This document shows positions 17,699-27,127 of a DNA stretch of 64,000 bases, in pieces (within the stretch, counting starts at the first letter, position 1; each line of letters begins with the position of its first letter). Origin of the DNA: Pseudomonas sp. ML2-2023-3. Lineage in GTDB: Bacteria > Pseudomonadota > Gammaproteobacteria > Pseudomonadales > Pseudomonadaceae. Position numbers and translations under genes: made by a program. The DNA is taken from contig NZ_CP146343.1 in NCBI RefSeq assembly GCF_037055275.1, positions 5,239,001 through 5,303,000 of the forward strand. The letters run 5' to 3'. The notes beneath the pieces were generated by a model. The model made no database searches. It worked only from the letters and a program-made list of their open reading frames with translations, and had not been told where the DNA came from.

Positions 17699-20668
17699 AT
17701 GCCTGCCTCCCCCCAACGCCTTGCGCTCGCCATCGCGCTATTGAGCTCAAGCACCGTTGCTCCGCTGGCACTTGCCAGTGACACCCTCCTGGACTCACCC
17801 GGCACCAGCGCACTCAACCTGAGCGCCAGCGATACGTTGACAGTGACCCCGGCCGCAAGCCTGACCACTGCCAAGGTGGCCGTCACGCTCAAGGGCAGCA
17901 CCAGCGGCCCGGGCGTGATGATCGACAACGCAGGCAGCCTGATCTCGACGGGCGGGCGAGCCATCGACAGCAGTGGCAGTGCAAGCGGCGAGCGCAACTA
18001 CAGTATTTTCAACCGCAGCGGCGCGACGATTCAGGGCAGCAACGATGCCCTGCGCATCGACACCCCGTTCAGCAGTGGCAGCGTGCTGATCGACAACAGC
18101 GGTACTATTCGCTCCACCGATAGCGGCCAGGCCATCGACCTCGACGCGGTGCGCAGCCATGACGTCAAAACCACCCTGATCAACCGCGAAGGCGGGTTGA
18201 TTCGCGGCGAGTTCAGCGACGGCATGAAGACCGGCTCCAACGCCACGATTCTCAACTACGGCGAGATTTCCACAGGCGACGCCCTGAACGACGACAACAA
18301 GTTCGACGGTGTCGACATCGACTCTGCAACCGGCGTGACGGTGACCAACTACGGCACCCTCTCGGGCGGGCGCCACGGCATCACCACCGACCTGGGCGCA
18401 ACACTGATCAACTATGGCGACGTCACCGGGCGCAACGGCTCGGGCTTCGGCTCGGACGGGGATGGCACCGTGATCAACCACGGCACCATCACCGGCGCCT
18501 ATTCCGGGCTCAAGCCCAATGGTGACGGCGATGGCGTGGATATCGACCTGATCGCCCATATTGAGAACTACGGCGTGATTCAGGGCACCGGCGCCGGTGG
18601 CGTCGACAAGAACGGGTTTGCCAATGGCAGCGAAGGGATCGCCCTGGGCGGTGGTTTTATCTACAACGCCCTGGGCGCACGGGTCAGCGGCGCCAACAAT
18701 GCGGTGCTGGTGGATGACGGCAGCGATGGATCAGGACTGGCCGCCACCACGTTGATCAACAACGGCACGATCCAGGGCCAGGACGGTTTTGGCGTGAAGT
18801 TCGTGGGCGAGTTCGAGGACGTGGTCTTCAACAATGGCCTGATCAGTGGCAGCAATGGCCAGGCGCTGGACCTTGGCGGTGGCAATGACCGCCTCACGCT
18901 GGGCAGTGCCAGCCGCTTCGACGGCCTGGTGGACGGCGGCAGCGGTTACGACCGGGTGTCTCTGGATGACCCGGCCGGTGGCCGCTTGGGCAACAGCCGG
19001 AACTTCGAATGGCTGGACGTCAAATCCGGCAGCTGGACACTCACCAGCCAGAACGATTTCAGTGACGGGGGCGAGATTTTCAGCGGCGCCCGCTTGGTCA
19101 ATCAGGGTGCCATCAGTGGTTCCCTCACCGTGGACGAAGGTGGCATTTACGCCGGGGGTGGCAGTGTCGGCAACCTGCTGGTCAACGGCACGCTGCAAAC
19201 CAGCCCGCAATTGGGCACCGCGACCATCACCCATGACCTGACCCTGGGCAGCGGCGCGACCCTGGCCTACGGGGTCAATGCCGATGGCAGCAGCGCGCCG
19301 GTGCAGGTCGGCGGCACCGCCCACCTCAACGGTGCAACGCTGGCCATCAATGCTGGCAGCGGCACCTACCCGTGGCTCAGCCAGTACCGAGTGCTAAGCG
19401 CTGGCACCCTCGACGGCACGTTTGGCAATGTCACCAGTGACTATGCCTTCCTCACCCCGACGCTCAACTACACCCCCACCAGCGTCGAGCTGACCTATGC
19501 CCGCAATGACGTGGCCTTTGCCGAGTACGCCAGCAGCGCCAACGGCCACAGCGCCGCCATCGGCTTGAGCCAGCTCAAGGCGGACAACGCGCTGTATAAC
19601 GCCCTGCTCAACACCAGCACACAAGCGGCGGGGGGGGCCATCGAGCAACTGGCTGGCAGCAGCAACGCCAGCCTGAGCAGCGCCACCCTGGGCGCCACGT
19701 CCCAGGTGGGCAGCAGCATGTTGGCGGCCATGCAGTCCGTGGGCGCAGGCGCCGGTTTGCGGGTCGCCAGTACCGCTCCGGACACCCCAGCCCTGGCCGC
19801 CACCGGCCTGCCGCCCGGCGTGCGCAACCTCAATGACCCGAATGCCCAGGGCCGACTCTGGCTCCAGGGGCTGGGCAGCTATGGCCGACTGGACGGAACA
19901 CACGGCAACAGCGACCTGACCCAACGCACCAAAGGCGGCGTGCTGGGCGCCGACTGGGCCCTGACACCGGACTGGCGCATGGGCGTGCTGGGCGGCTACT
20001 CAAAAACCGATGTGGATAGCAGCGCTATGGAGGGCACGGTCAACAGCTGGCATGCGGGTGTCTACGGGATACGCCAGAGCGGTGCGCTGGCAGTGCGTCT
20101 GGGCGCGGCCTACAGCGGCCATAACGGGGACAGCAAACGCAGCGTGGCGTTTAACGGTTTTACCGACCAGCCCAAGGGCGATTACCACGCCAGCAGCCAG
20201 CAGGCTTTTGCCGAGCTGGGCTACGCCCTGGGCAGCGGTCGCTTGAGTGCCGAGCCGTTTGCCAACCTGGGTTATCAACGCTACCAGCGTGACCGCTACA
20301 CCGAAAAAGGCGGTGCGGCCGCGTTGAGCGTCGACAAGCAGACCCAGGACAACTTCAGCAGCACCCTGGGCGTGCGCCTGGCCCATTTGAGCCAACTGGA
20401 AAACGGCATGAGCATCACGCCCCGCCTGAGCGCAGGCTGGAAACACACGTATGGTGATGTCAGCAGTTCAACGAATCAGCGCTTTGTGCTCGGCGGTTCT
20501 GCGTTCAATGTCGAAGGCAGCGCGCTGGATCGCAACAGCCTGGTGCTGGAAGCCGGGCTGGATATTGGCGTATCGGCCCGCCAGACACTGGGCGTGGGCT
20601 ACACCGGCGACATGGGCAGCAACAGCCGCACCCACGGGCTGATCGGGCAATGGCAAATGAGTTTTTGA
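17699..20668 (+). CDS. Autotransporter with beta-helix passenger and C-terminal beta-barrel
   Basis: A type V secretion protein of 989 residues. A signal peptide (cleavage near PLALA-SD) is followed by a passenger of repeated ~20-residue beta-helix turns rich in N-Y-G-x-I and N-x-G-T-I patterns, for example LINYGDVTG and VINHGTITG. From about residue 700 there is a C-terminal autotransporter barrel (LWLQGLGSYGRLDG onwards) ending in the hydrophobic/aromatic QWQMSF expected for barrel insertion. The passenger would be displayed or released outside the cell, typically for adhesion or biofilm formation. No protease triad was recognised. The ATG has AAGG nine bases upstream. Only a barrel-type match supports the family; the passenger's target is unknown. 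Confidence 0.88.
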   Translation: MPASPQRLALAIALLSSSTVAPLALASDTLLDSPGTSALNLSASDTLTVTPAASLTTAKVAVTLKGSTSGPGVMIDNAGSLISTGGRAIDSSGSASGERNYSIFNRSGATIQGSNDALRIDTPFSSGSVLIDNSGTIRSTDSGQAIDLDAVRSHDVKTTLINREGGLIRGEFSDGMKTGSNATILNYGEISTGDALNDDNKFDGVDIDSATGVTVTNYGTLSGGRHGITTDLGATLINYGDVTGRNGSGFGSDGDGTVINHGTITGAYSGLKPNGDGDGVDIDLIAHIENYGVIQGTGAGGVDKNGFANGSEGIALGGGFIYNALGARVSGANNAVLVDDGSDGSGLAATTLINNGTIQGQDGFGVKFVGEFEDVVFNNGLISGSNGQALDLGGGNDRLTLGSASRFDGLVDGGSGYDRVSLDDPAGGRLGNSRNFEWLDVKSGSWTLTSQNDFSDGGEIFSGARLVNQGAISGSLTVDEGGIYAGGGSVGNLLVNGTLQTSPQLGTATITHDLTLGSGATLAYGVNADGSSAPVQVGGTAHLNGATLAINAGSGTYPWLSQYRVLSAGTLDGTFGNVTSDYAFLTPTLNYTPTSVELTYARNDVAFAEYASSANGHSAAIGLSQLKADNALYNALLNTSTQAAGGAIEQLAGSSNASLSSATLGATSQVGSSMLAAMQSVGAGAGLRVASTAPDTPALAATGLPPGVRNLNDPNAQGRLWLQGLGSYGRLDGTHGNSDLTQRTKGGVLGADWALTPDWRMGVLGGYSKTDVDSSAMEGTVNSWHAGVYGIRQSGALAVRLGAAYSGHNGDSKRSVAFNGFTDQPKGDYHASSQQAFAELGYALGSGRLSAEPFANLGYQRYQRDRYTEKGGAAALSVDKQTQDNFSSTLGVRLAHLSQLENGMSITPRLSAGWKHTYGDVSSSTNQRFVLGGSAFNVEGSALDRNSLVLEAGLDIGVSARQTLGVGYTGDMGSNSRTHGLIGQWQMSF

Positions 20669-20678
20669 CTAGGGCCTT

Positions 20679-20762
20679 GTGAGAGCGGGCTTGCTCGCGA
20701 TTGCATCACGCGGTTATCCAGACAGACCGTGTCGTCTGCATCGCGAGCAAGCCCGCTCCCAC
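20679..20762. repeat. REP pair, family 1
   Basis: Inverted arms GTGAGAGCGGGCTTGCTCGC and GCGAGCAAGCCCGCTCC plus CAC; the left arm differs from the consensus at one base (A for G). It follows the autotransporter gene. Confidence 0.9.
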
Positions 20763-20781
20763 AGGTGGTGGACAGACCCAC

Positions 20782-20820
20782 AAAAAAAAGGCCCTCCCCG
20801 AAACCGGGGAGGGCCTTTTG
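20782..20820. terminator. Bidirectional terminator between autotransporter and ter operon
   Basis: GGCCCTCCCC pairs with GGGGAGGGCC, with an A run on the left and a T run on the right. It can therefore end the plus-strand autotransporter transcript and the minus-strand ter transcript. Confidence 0.93.
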
Positions 20821-20834
20821 TTTAACGCCGGGGT

Positions 20835-21413
20835 TTAGCCCAGGTTAACGCCAAAGTTCGAAGCCAATGGCGCCAGGCCACCCGCAAAACCCTGGCCGAT
20901 AGCCTTGAACTTCCACTCTTCGCCATTGCGATACAGCTCGCCGAATACCATCGCGGTTTCGGTCGAAGCGTCTTCGCTCAGGTCAAAGCGTGCCAGCTCT
21001 TTGCCGTCTGCCTTGTTCAGAACGCGGATGTAGGCGTTCGAAACCTGGCCAAAGCTTTGTTTACGGCCATCAGCGTCGTGGATGGTGACCGCGAAAGCCA
21101 GTTTCTTGGCTTCTTGCGACAGACCCGCCAGGTTGACGTTCACTTGTTCGTCGTCGCCATCGCCAGCGCCCGAGCGGTTGTCGCCCTGGTGCACAACGTT
21201 GCCGTCCGGCGAAGTCTTGTTGTTGTAGAACACAAAGCTGCCGTCGTTCAGCACTTTGCCGCTCTCGCCAACAATGAACACCGAGGCGTCCAGGTCGAAC
21301 TCCTGGCCATCAGTCACACGCGGATCCCAACCCAGGCCCACAATCACTTCGGTCAGGCCCGGAGCTTCTTTGGTCAGGGAAACGTTGCCGCCTTTACTCA
21401 GACTTACTGCCAT
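20835..21413 (-). CDS. terE: TerE, TerD-family stress protein
   Basis: A 192-residue cytoplasmic TerD-domain protein. It starts with the family signature [18 protein letters not shown] and has the acidic calcium-binding segment [14 protein letters not shown] and the strongly conserved [17 protein letters not shown]. These domains are known to bind calcium. The N-terminus and the NNKTSPDG segment match TerE of the plasmid terZABCDE operon more closely than TerD. It is the last gene of the operon, 39 bases after terD and directly before a strong terminator. The family is linked to resistance to tellurite, phage, colicins and other stress, but the biochemical role is not established. Confidence 0.93.
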   Translation of the reverse strand: MAVSLSKGGNVSLTKEAPGLTEVIVGLGWDPRVTDGQEFDLDASVFIVGESGKVLNDGSFVFYNNKTSPDGNVVHQGDNRSGAGDGDDEQVNVNLAGLSQEAKKLAFAVTIHDADGRKQSFGQVSNAYIRVLNKADGKELARFDLSEDASTETAMVFGELYRNGEEWKFKAIGQGFAGGLAPLASNFGVNLG

Positions 21414-21452
21414 GTTCGTGAACCCTTATATGAAAAGTTGATGGGGTGCAGA

Positions 21453-22028
21453 TTAGAATTTCAGACCGTAGCTTTCAGCCAATGGCTTGAGGCCGCCGGC
21501 AAAACCTTGACCCACAGCGCGGAATTTCCACTCGGCGCCATTGCGATACAGCTCGGCAAAGATCATCGCGGTTTCGGTGCTGGCGTCTTCAGCCAGGTCA
21601 TAACGCGCCACTTCGTTGTTGTTGTCCTGGTTCACAATGCGGATGAACGCATTGCGCACCTGACCGAAGTTCTGCCTGCGGGCATCGGCTTCGTGAATGG
21701 TCACGGTGAACGCGATACGGTCGATGTCAGCAGGCACTTTGGACAGGTCGACCTTGATCGCCTCGTCATCGCCGTCGCCTTCACCGGTACGGTTGTCGCC
21801 CGTGTGCTCAACCGAGCCGTCAACGCTTTTGAGCTGGTTGTAAAAAATGAAATCGGAGTCAGCGCGGACTTTACCGTCAGCCTTGAGCAAGAAAGCGCTC
21901 GCATCCAGGTCGAAGTCTTGACCATCGGTGGAACGAGCATCCCAGCCCAGACCCACGAGGACTTTAGTCATCCCCGGAGCTTCTTTGGAGAGGGACAGGT
22001 TGCCGCCTTTGGAAAGGGAAAGTGCCAT
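21453..22028 (-). CDS. terD: TerD, calcium-binding stress protein
   Basis: A 191-residue TerD-family protein, paralogue of the neighbouring TerE. It shows [21 protein letters not shown], the acidic calcium site [13 protein letters not shown] and [15 protein letters not shown], nearly identical to plasmid TerD. The ATG has AAGGAG at good spacing. Its place between terC and terE reproduces the standard order terZABCDE. TerD-type proteins are proposed to assemble with membrane-bound TerC and with TerB on the inner face of the membrane; that complex is known from other systems and inferred here. Confidence 0.94.
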   Translation of the reverse strand: MALSLSKGGNLSLSKEAPGMTKVLVGLGWDARSTDGQDFDLDASAFLLKADGKVRADSDFIFYNQLKSVDGSVEHTGDNRTGEGDGDDEAIKVDLSKVPADIDRIAFTVTIHEADARRQNFGQVRNAFIRIVNQDNNNEVARYDLAEDASTETAMIFAELYRNGAEWKFRAVGQGFAGGLKPLAESYGLKF

Positions 22029-22054
22029 GTGTAATTCTCCTTAATAATGTGCGA

Positions 22055-23101
22055 TCAAGCGTTCGTGTCGTTTTTAACGTCGGATTGCTCTTCTTCCTTA
22101 CCTGGAAAGATGATGCTGGCCACAATACCGATGGCCAATACCACCAACACCACTATCAGGCTGGTGTTTGGATCAATGCTGATGCCGTGGCCAAACAGGT
22201 GATCGGTTGCGTTCAGGGCCAGCTTGCCGGCGATAAAGAACAACAGCGCGATAACCGATTTTTCCAGGTGTACCAGGTAGCGTTTCAGCGCTTCGAGAAC
22301 GAAGTACATGGTCCGCAGGCCCAGAATGGCGAACATCATGGCCGAGTACACGATCAGGGGTTCACGGCTCACGGCAATCACTGCCGGTACGGAGTCGAAG
22401 GCAAACAGAATGTCTGAAACTTCAACCACGACCACACACAAAAACAGTGGTGTTGCAAAAAGAGCGCCCTTGCCTACAAGGGTCATTCCCTTGTTCTGCG
22501 GCTTCGTGATCTCTTTTTCAAGCTCTGTGCGCGAAACAAAGAAATTATGTCCGTGCAGCTTTGGCCAAACCGGGAACAGTTTTTTCGCAAAACGGTAGGC
22601 AATGTGCTTGGAGTAATCCTCCTCCTCATCTTCTTCCTTGCTGCGCAGCATCATGATCGCCGTCCAGGCCACGACCACCGCAAACAGCACTTCGACCCAA
22701 GGGCCAAACGCCAGCAGACCGGTACCGATCGCCACGAAAATCAGGCGGAAGACGATGGCGCCGATGATGCCCCAGTACAGAACACGGTGACGCAGCGCGT
22801 CCGGGATCTTGAACCAGGCAAAGATCGCCATGAACACGAACAGGTTGTCGACGCTGAGGACTTTTTCCAGCGCGTAACCGGTCACGAACAGGCTGGCCAC
22901 GCTTGGGCCGTGGGCGTAATACAGGTAGCCCGCAAAGGCGAGGGAGATCAGCACCCAGAACACCGACCAGACGGCGGCGTTGGTCAGCGAGACCGGTTTA
23001 TCGCTTTTGTGGGTAAACAGGTCGATTGCCAGAGCAATGACCGCCAGAGCCACAAATACAGCGATGGTAGTTGGCGGAAAGCCAATTGCCGTGTTTTCCA
23101 T
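22055..23101 (-). CDS. terC: TerC integral membrane protein
   Basis: A 348-residue inner-membrane protein with about nine hydrophobic segments. Family motifs visible are LEKVLSVDNLFVF near residue 80 and the second acidic transmembrane motif ILFAFDSVPAV. A charged cytoplasmic loop (KEEDEEEDYSKH) lies between the halves. TerC proteins belong to the LysE-like transporter superfamily; relatives export manganese or help metalate exported proteins, and TerC is the membrane anchor of the Ter complex. The ATG at 23101 has GAGG six bases upstream, overlapping the terB stop region; an in-frame codon six residues earlier is less suitable. Eight bases separate it from terB. Confidence 0.94.
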   Translation of the reverse strand: MENTAIGFPPTTIAVFVALAVIALAIDLFTHKSDKPVSLTNAAVWSVFWVLISLAFAGYLYYAHGPSVASLFVTGYALEKVLSVDNLFVFMAIFAWFKIPDALRHRVLYWGIIGAIVFRLIFVAIGTGLLAFGPWVEVLFAVVVAWTAIMMLRSKEEDEEEDYSKHIAYRFAKKLFPVWPKLHGHNFFVSRTELEKEITKPQNKGMTLVGKGALFATPLFLCVVVVEVSDILFAFDSVPAVIAVSREPLIVYSAMMFAILGLRTMYFVLEALKRYLVHLEKSVIALLFFIAGKLALNATDHLFGHGISIDPNTSLIVVLVVLAIGIVASIIFPGKEEEQSDVKNDTNA

Positions 23102-23108
23102 GATGTCC

Positions 23109-23558
23109 TCAGAGATCAAAATCGCCAGGGTTCAACCCCAGCTCATTGCAGATAATGCGGCAAGCAGCCCGCTCACTTTCATCGAAGTTGCCGTCGGCGC
23201 TACCGATTGCGCAGCAAACACGCACCAGCAGGCGGGCGGCATCTTCTTTTTTACGCAGTTGACCAATCGACTTCAGCGCCTCGGCGCGACCGATCTGCTG
23301 ATCAAACTCAAATTTTTCGCAGACGGCGTTGAAAGCCTTGATCACGTCTTTAACGTCAAAAGCCTTCAGCTCATTCGAGTTTTGAATAAACCCGACCATC
23401 TTCTGTTTTTCGTCGCTGCTGATGTTGCCATCGGCAGCCGCCACCAGTGCGCACCCGGAAACCACGGCTTCCATGAACTCACGGTTCTTGAACTTGCTGA
23501 CTTCCGCCGAGAGCTTGTCACGGGCGGCAGTGGCGTTGGTTTTGAGCCATTCGAGCAT
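23109..23558 (-). CDS. terB: TerB
   Basis: A 149-residue all-helical TerB-domain protein. Two related acidic, metal-binding loops, AADGNISSDEKQKM and SADGNFDESERAAC, mark the duplicated helical halves of the fold. FKNREFMEAV and the C-terminal LGLNPGDFDL match plasmid TerB closely. The ATG at 23558 is chosen because AAGG lies eight bases upstream; a GTG three codons earlier overlaps that site. TerB is thought to link TerC at the membrane with cytoplasmic partners. It follows terA after a 66-base gap, the largest inside the ter part of the operon. Confidence 0.93.
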   Translation of the reverse strand: MLEWLKTNATAARDKLSAEVSKFKNREFMEAVVSGCALVAAADGNISSDEKQKMVGFIQNSNELKAFDVKDVIKAFNAVCEKFEFDQQIGRAEALKSIGQLRKKEDAARLLVRVCCAIGSADGNFDESERAACRIICNELGLNPGDFDL

Positions 23559-23624
23559 TGGAGTCACCTTGTCAGAAATTGCAGGTACGGCGCCTGTTTC
23601 ATCAGGCGGCCACTTACAGAGCGC

Positions 23625-24836
23625 TCATTTGGAACCGGCAGCCCAGCGCATGCCCCAGCCGAACGCTTTATCCATGTCGGAATGGCCCTTGAAGAACTCA
23701 ACCCGACGGTTGACCTTCACGCTGCCACCGACGTTTTCCAGCAGGGCGATGGCGCACATGCCCTTGGTGCCACCCTCTTCGCTCAGGCGCACTTCGATCG
23801 GCGGCTCACCCGGAATGTACAAGGTGATAACGCCGTCTGTGGCCTGCCAGTTCGGGGCGCCTTCGTAGATAAACGCGTAAACCAGCACGCGACGCATCTT
23901 GCGCCACTCCTTGCCGTTGATACGCAACCACTCGCCGTCGCTCACAGAGCCGGTACGGTCGTCGCCCATCAACTGGATAAACGGCTCGTCACGGAAATCA
24001 CCGAAGGCATTGCCCAGGGCCTGAACCGCGCCTTTGCGGCCGTTGTCCATTTCGTACAGGCAACCCACGTCCAGATCGATACCACCCGACTTGCCGCGCA
24101 ACGAGGCGAAAAAGCCGCCACCGCCACCTGCATTGGGGTTGGTACGGTTCCAGTTCAGGTTGATTTTGATTTCGCCGAAGTCACCGTCCTTTTTCTCAAG
24201 GCTGATGGACGGACGCTGCTTGTCGAGCGTGATCTTCGACAGATTGATCTTGGCGGCCGGTGCCGGAGCAGGCGGTGGCGGTGCCACTGGCGTGGGCGCG
24301 GCTGCCGGTGCTGGAGCAGGAGCAGGAGCAGGAGCAGCAATATCAACGCCGAAGTGCTGAGCCAAAGGCGCCAGACCACCGGCAAAGCCCTGGGCCACGC
24401 AGCGGAATTTCCACGCGCCCTGACGGCGATAGAACTCGCCCAGGATCAACGCGGTTTCTTGCATGCCCTGGGTCGGGATCGGAGCTTCAATGCCGCCGCT
24501 CACCGATACGGTCAGTTGCGGGAAGGCATCGAACCGGGCCTTGTTCTCGTAGATGGTCGCGGTCAGGGCGACTTTCTCGATGGCCTGATCAATGGCGTCC
24601 AGATTGACACTGAACACACTGCGACCGGCCGCCGACTCGACCAGCTTGACCGCGCCATTGTTGACGCTTTGCTGGCCGAAGAAGCACATGTCGTTGTCGC
24701 CGCGCACCTTGCCCGACTCATTGAGCAGGAAGGCAGACACGTCCAGATCAGCGCCTGCCACCGGCGTGTAGCTGATGGTGACGCTCAGGCTGCCGGCAGC
24801 GACAGCAGTATTGGCGCCAGGAGTCAACGTCGTCAT
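23625..24836 (-). CDS. terA: TerA, two-domain TerD-like protein
   Basis: A 403-residue protein with two TerD-like beta-sandwich domains. The first (residues ~1-170) ends in [23 protein letters not shown] flexible linker of alternating Ala and Pro (~170-205) leads to the second domain, which begins near INLSKITLDKQRPSISLEKK and contains GDDRTGSVSDGEWLRI. The C-terminal segment (KGMCAIALLEN, the FFKGHSDMDKAFGWGMRW end) is typical of TerA. It is slightly longer than E. coli TerA (385), largely because of the linker. ATG and the terZ stop overlap (ATGA), implying translational coupling. A short perfect hexamer repeat lies in the linker (24313-24336). Confidence 0.92.
   Translation of the reverse strand: MTTLTPGANTAVAAGSLSVTISYTPVAGADLDVSAFLLNESGKVRGDNDMCFFGQQSVNNGAVKLVESAAGRSVFSVNLDAIDQAIEKVALTATIYENKARFDAFPQLTVSVSGGIEAPIPTQGMQETALILGEFYRRQGAWKFRCVAQGFAGGLAPLAQHFGVDIAAPAPAPAPAPAAAPTPVAPPPPAPAPAAKINLSKITLDKQRPSISLEKKDGDFGEIKINLNWNRTNPNAGGGGGFFASLRGKSGGIDLDVGCLYEMDNGRKGAVQALGNAFGDFRDEPFIQLMGDDRTGSVSDGEWLRINGKEWRKMRRVLVYAFIYEGAPNWQATDGVITLYIPGEPPIEVRLSEEGGTKGMCAIALLENVGGSVKVNRRVEFFKGHSDMDKAFGWGMRWAAGSK
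24313..24336 (-). repeat. Hexanucleotide tandem repeat in the terA linker
   Basis: Four perfect copies of GGAGCA (plus strand) encode part of the Ala-Pro linker of TerA. Changes in copy number by slippage would keep the reading frame and alter linker length only. Confidence 0.85.
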
Positions 24837-25423
24837 ACACGCACCGCCTGGGCCGCATCGCTGGCCAGATCCTGTGCGGTACGGCCATTGGCCACGGTGC
24901 CGATAGCGGTCAGGTCCCAGCCAGCAGCTGTGCGGCTGATGTACGCCATGACCACGCCTGTGTGACGACCTTTGTCCGACAGGTTGAAGCGCGCCAGCTC
25001 TTTGCCGGTCAGCTCATCAACAATGCGGCAGTAGGCGTTTTCTACGGCTTCAAAGTTTTGCCCGGTGAACGAGTTCACGGTAAACACCAGGTGCTTGACC
25101 CCGGCCGGCAGCTGCTCCAGGTTGACCAGGATTGATTCGTCGTCGCCATCGCCCTCACCCGTGCGGTTATCGCCGGAGTGAACGATGGAGCCGTCGTTGG
25201 ACTTGAGCTGGCGGAACCACACCAGGTCCAGCGCTTGCTTGGCACTGTCGAGCAGGATGCACGATGCATCCAGGTCGATGGCAGCATCACTGCTCAGCAG
25301 TTTGGCAAAAAAACCGCTCGGTTTTACCGGGTCCCAGCCCAGGCCCATGCGGATTTTCTTGAGACCGGTTCCAGCTTCTTTCTCGAGAGAAATGGTTTGA
25401 TTCTTGGACAGCGAAATGGCCAT
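24833..25423 (-). CDS. terZ: TerZ, TerD-family protein
   Basis: A 196-residue TerD-domain protein that begins MAISLSKNQTISLEKE and contains GLGWDPVKPSGFF, the calcium-binding [14 protein letters not shown] and FTVNSFTGQNF, the pattern of TerZ rather than TerD or TerE. The ATG at 25423 follows AGGAGA; a codon seven residues upstream in the same frame is unlikely. It is the first of the six core ter genes and overlaps terA by four bases. Upstream, only 73 bases separate it from the HAD-type gene at 25497, and no terminator is visible there, so both gene groups probably share a transcript. Confidence 0.93.
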   Translation of the reverse strand: MAISLSKNQTISLEKEAGTGLKKIRMGLGWDPVKPSGFFAKLLSSDAAIDLDASCILLDSAKQALDLVWFRQLKSNDGSIVHSGDNRTGEGDGDDESILVNLEQLPAGVKHLVFTVNSFTGQNFEAVENAYCRIVDELTGKELARFNLSDKGRHTGVVMAYISRTAAGWDLTAIGTVANGRTAQDLASDAAQAVRV

Positions 25424-25496
25424 GAAGCGTCTCCTTGTCTGCACTCAAGCACGATAGGTAATTGCTGATTATTGACACGCTTTGCTTACGCCTGGC

Positions 25497-26171
25497 TTAC
25501 AGCCCTTCACGCAAACACACGTCAAGTGGCCGCTTACGACGCCACAGCGCGTGAAATTCGCGCCAATGTGGCTCCTGAGCGGCCCCGAGCATCTGTTCAT
25601 CGCCCACGGTGTCACCCCAGGCACGTAATGTGTATTGGTCCAAAGGCCCGTATTGCGCCTCCAGCCGGATGACTTTTTGTTCACAGCGACAGTTGATACC
25701 GTCGATATCCCCCGTCAGCACGCCATCGACTGACGCCAACCGCGTTCCGATCAGGCCAATACCGAGTTTTTTGGCAAACGGTGCGAGCACCAATTCAGGG
25801 GACGCCGAGCAAATGGTGACGTTGGCGCCCTGCTCCAGCTGGTTGGCGACGGATGTTAAGCCCAAAGGCCGCATTAGGCGCTGCCACGAAACGTCACAAA
25901 ATGCTTCTGCGCGCTCTTTTACCCACGCCTCTTTGGCACCTGTCAGGTAGACCGCGATGAGCTTTTCTTTAAGCGCATTACGCGAAATCCTACCCAGCAG
26001 GTAGCACGCAGTCGCCGGAATCATCCGGAACAAGCGCATCGCGAACAGCCGATTGCCAAAGGCAAAGCGCAAAAACGGCACAAACGTGTCGTGATAGGTC
26101 AACGTGCCATCGAAATCGAACGCTGACAGAACCTGCTTGCCTTTAACCGGTGTATTCAAAACGTCGTTCAA
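25497..26171 (-). CDS. HAD subfamily IB phosphatase-like protein, ter-associated
   Basis: A 224-residue haloacid dehalogenase hydrolase, probably a phosphatase. Motif I AFDFDGTLTYHDTF carries both catalytic aspartates. The helical cap follows (residues ~30-100); motif II is TICSASPELV and motif IV is WGDTVGDEQML. The arrangement resembles SerB-like and HAD-IB enzymes. The start ATG overlaps the stop of the CitE-like gene by four bases. The same kind of gene accompanies ter operons elsewhere as part of a predicted biosynthesis module; its substrate is unknown, presumably a phosphorylated intermediate produced by the neighbouring enzymes. Confidence 0.88.
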   Translation of the reverse strand: MNDVLNTPVKGKQVLSAFDFDGTLTYHDTFVPFLRFAFGNRLFAMRLFRMIPATACYLLGRISRNALKEKLIAVYLTGAKEAWVKERAEAFCDVSWQRLMRPLGLTSVANQLEQGANVTICSASPELVLAPFAKKLGIGLIGTRLASVDGVLTGDIDGINCRCEQKVIRLEAQYGPLDQYTLRAWGDTVGDEQMLGAAQEPHWREFHALWRRKRPLDVCLREGL

Positions 26172-27127
26172 CCCACTAATTCAGCCAATCTAAGGCTGCC
26201 TCCAAAAGTGTCTGACGAGCTGGCAATTTCGGGGCGAACCCCCTGCCAATGCGCTCGCTCAATAATTTTTTGCGCCCATTTGTAATGGGTCGCAGGCTCG
26301 CACATGGCGTCGTTGAACTTGAACACCGCAGGCGCCGCCTCACTCAGTATTTGGCGTGCACTGTTGAGATCTTCAAGGCTGACTTGCAGCGCCCTGTGGA
26401 TAACTGCAATTTGCGACGGGTGGATAGCGGTTTTACCCACAAGCCCGTGGGCCATATCCAGCGCCAGCTCTTGCTCCAGCAAGTGCGGTGTATTCAGTTG
26501 CTCGAACACCGGTGCGGTCAGGGCAAAACCTGCAGAGCCCATGATCCCGCACAACATGGGAATCACATAGCTCATGGGCGTGCTGTAAAGGGTCATGGCC
26601 GGGTGACGGCGCAACCCCAGGCAGCCCATCAGGTCGTTACCACCAATGCGTAACGCAATAATACGCCCCGGCAATTGTTCCAGCAGGGCGCTGCGCAGCT
26701 CAACCATCGCATCGGGAACAAAGACTTCCGGGGTTTCCAGGGTGGGCATGAGCATCAGGTCGTCGCGGGTCACCGCCTGCTGCCACTCGCGGATATTGCC
26801 CAGGCTCAGCTTGGGCACCACAAAACCGTCAACATGGCGCATCAGCGACCATTCATTGAGGACCGCTGCCATCGCCGCGTCCCGTGGCCGTACAAACAGG
26901 ATAGGACCGACGGACGGACGACCGCCTCGCGCTTCGATCCCCAGCAGCAGGTTTTTGAGGTTGTTCAGCCCCTGCTGCACGTCGGTTTCGGCCACAGCGT
27001 CTTCCAGGCACACCACCAGCGAGCGCAAACCCTGGATCTTCTCGCCCAGCACCACCTCCAGAATGTCGGGGCGGGTAGCCGGCATATAAAGTGTGGCGCC
27101 CAAGGCATAGGCTGAATGCTTGATCAT
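26168..27127 (-). CDS. CitE-like / HpcH-HpaI family C-C bond lyase, ter-associated
   Basis: A 319-residue TIM-barrel protein of the citrate lyase beta-subunit-like family. Substrate and metal-binding features visible are LYMPATRPD, VVCLEDAVAE (acidic metal ligand), FVRPRD, PTLETPEVF and RIGGNDLMG. The family cleaves or forms carbon-carbon bonds next to a carboxyl or CoA ester using Mg2+. The start ATG shares one base with the stop of the phosphoribosyltransferase gene before it, and its end overlaps the HAD gene. Its role in the ter module is not known; acting on a phosphoribosyl-derived or organic acid intermediate is a guess from context. Confidence 0.88.
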   Translation of the reverse strand: MIKHSAYALGATLYMPATRPDILEVVLGEKIQGLRSLVVCLEDAVAETDVQQGLNNLKNLLLGIEARGGRPSVGPILFVRPRDAAMAAVLNEWSLMRHVDGFVVPKLSLGNIREWQQAVTRDDLMLMPTLETPEVFVPDAMVELRSALLEQLPGRIIALRIGGNDLMGCLGLRRHPAMTLYSTPMSYVIPMLCGIMGSAGFALTAPVFEQLNTPHLLEQELALDMAHGLVGKTAIHPSQIAVIHRALQVSLEDLNSARQILSEAAPAVFKFNDAMCEPATHYKWAQKIIERAHWQGVRPEIASSSDTFGGSLRLAELVG

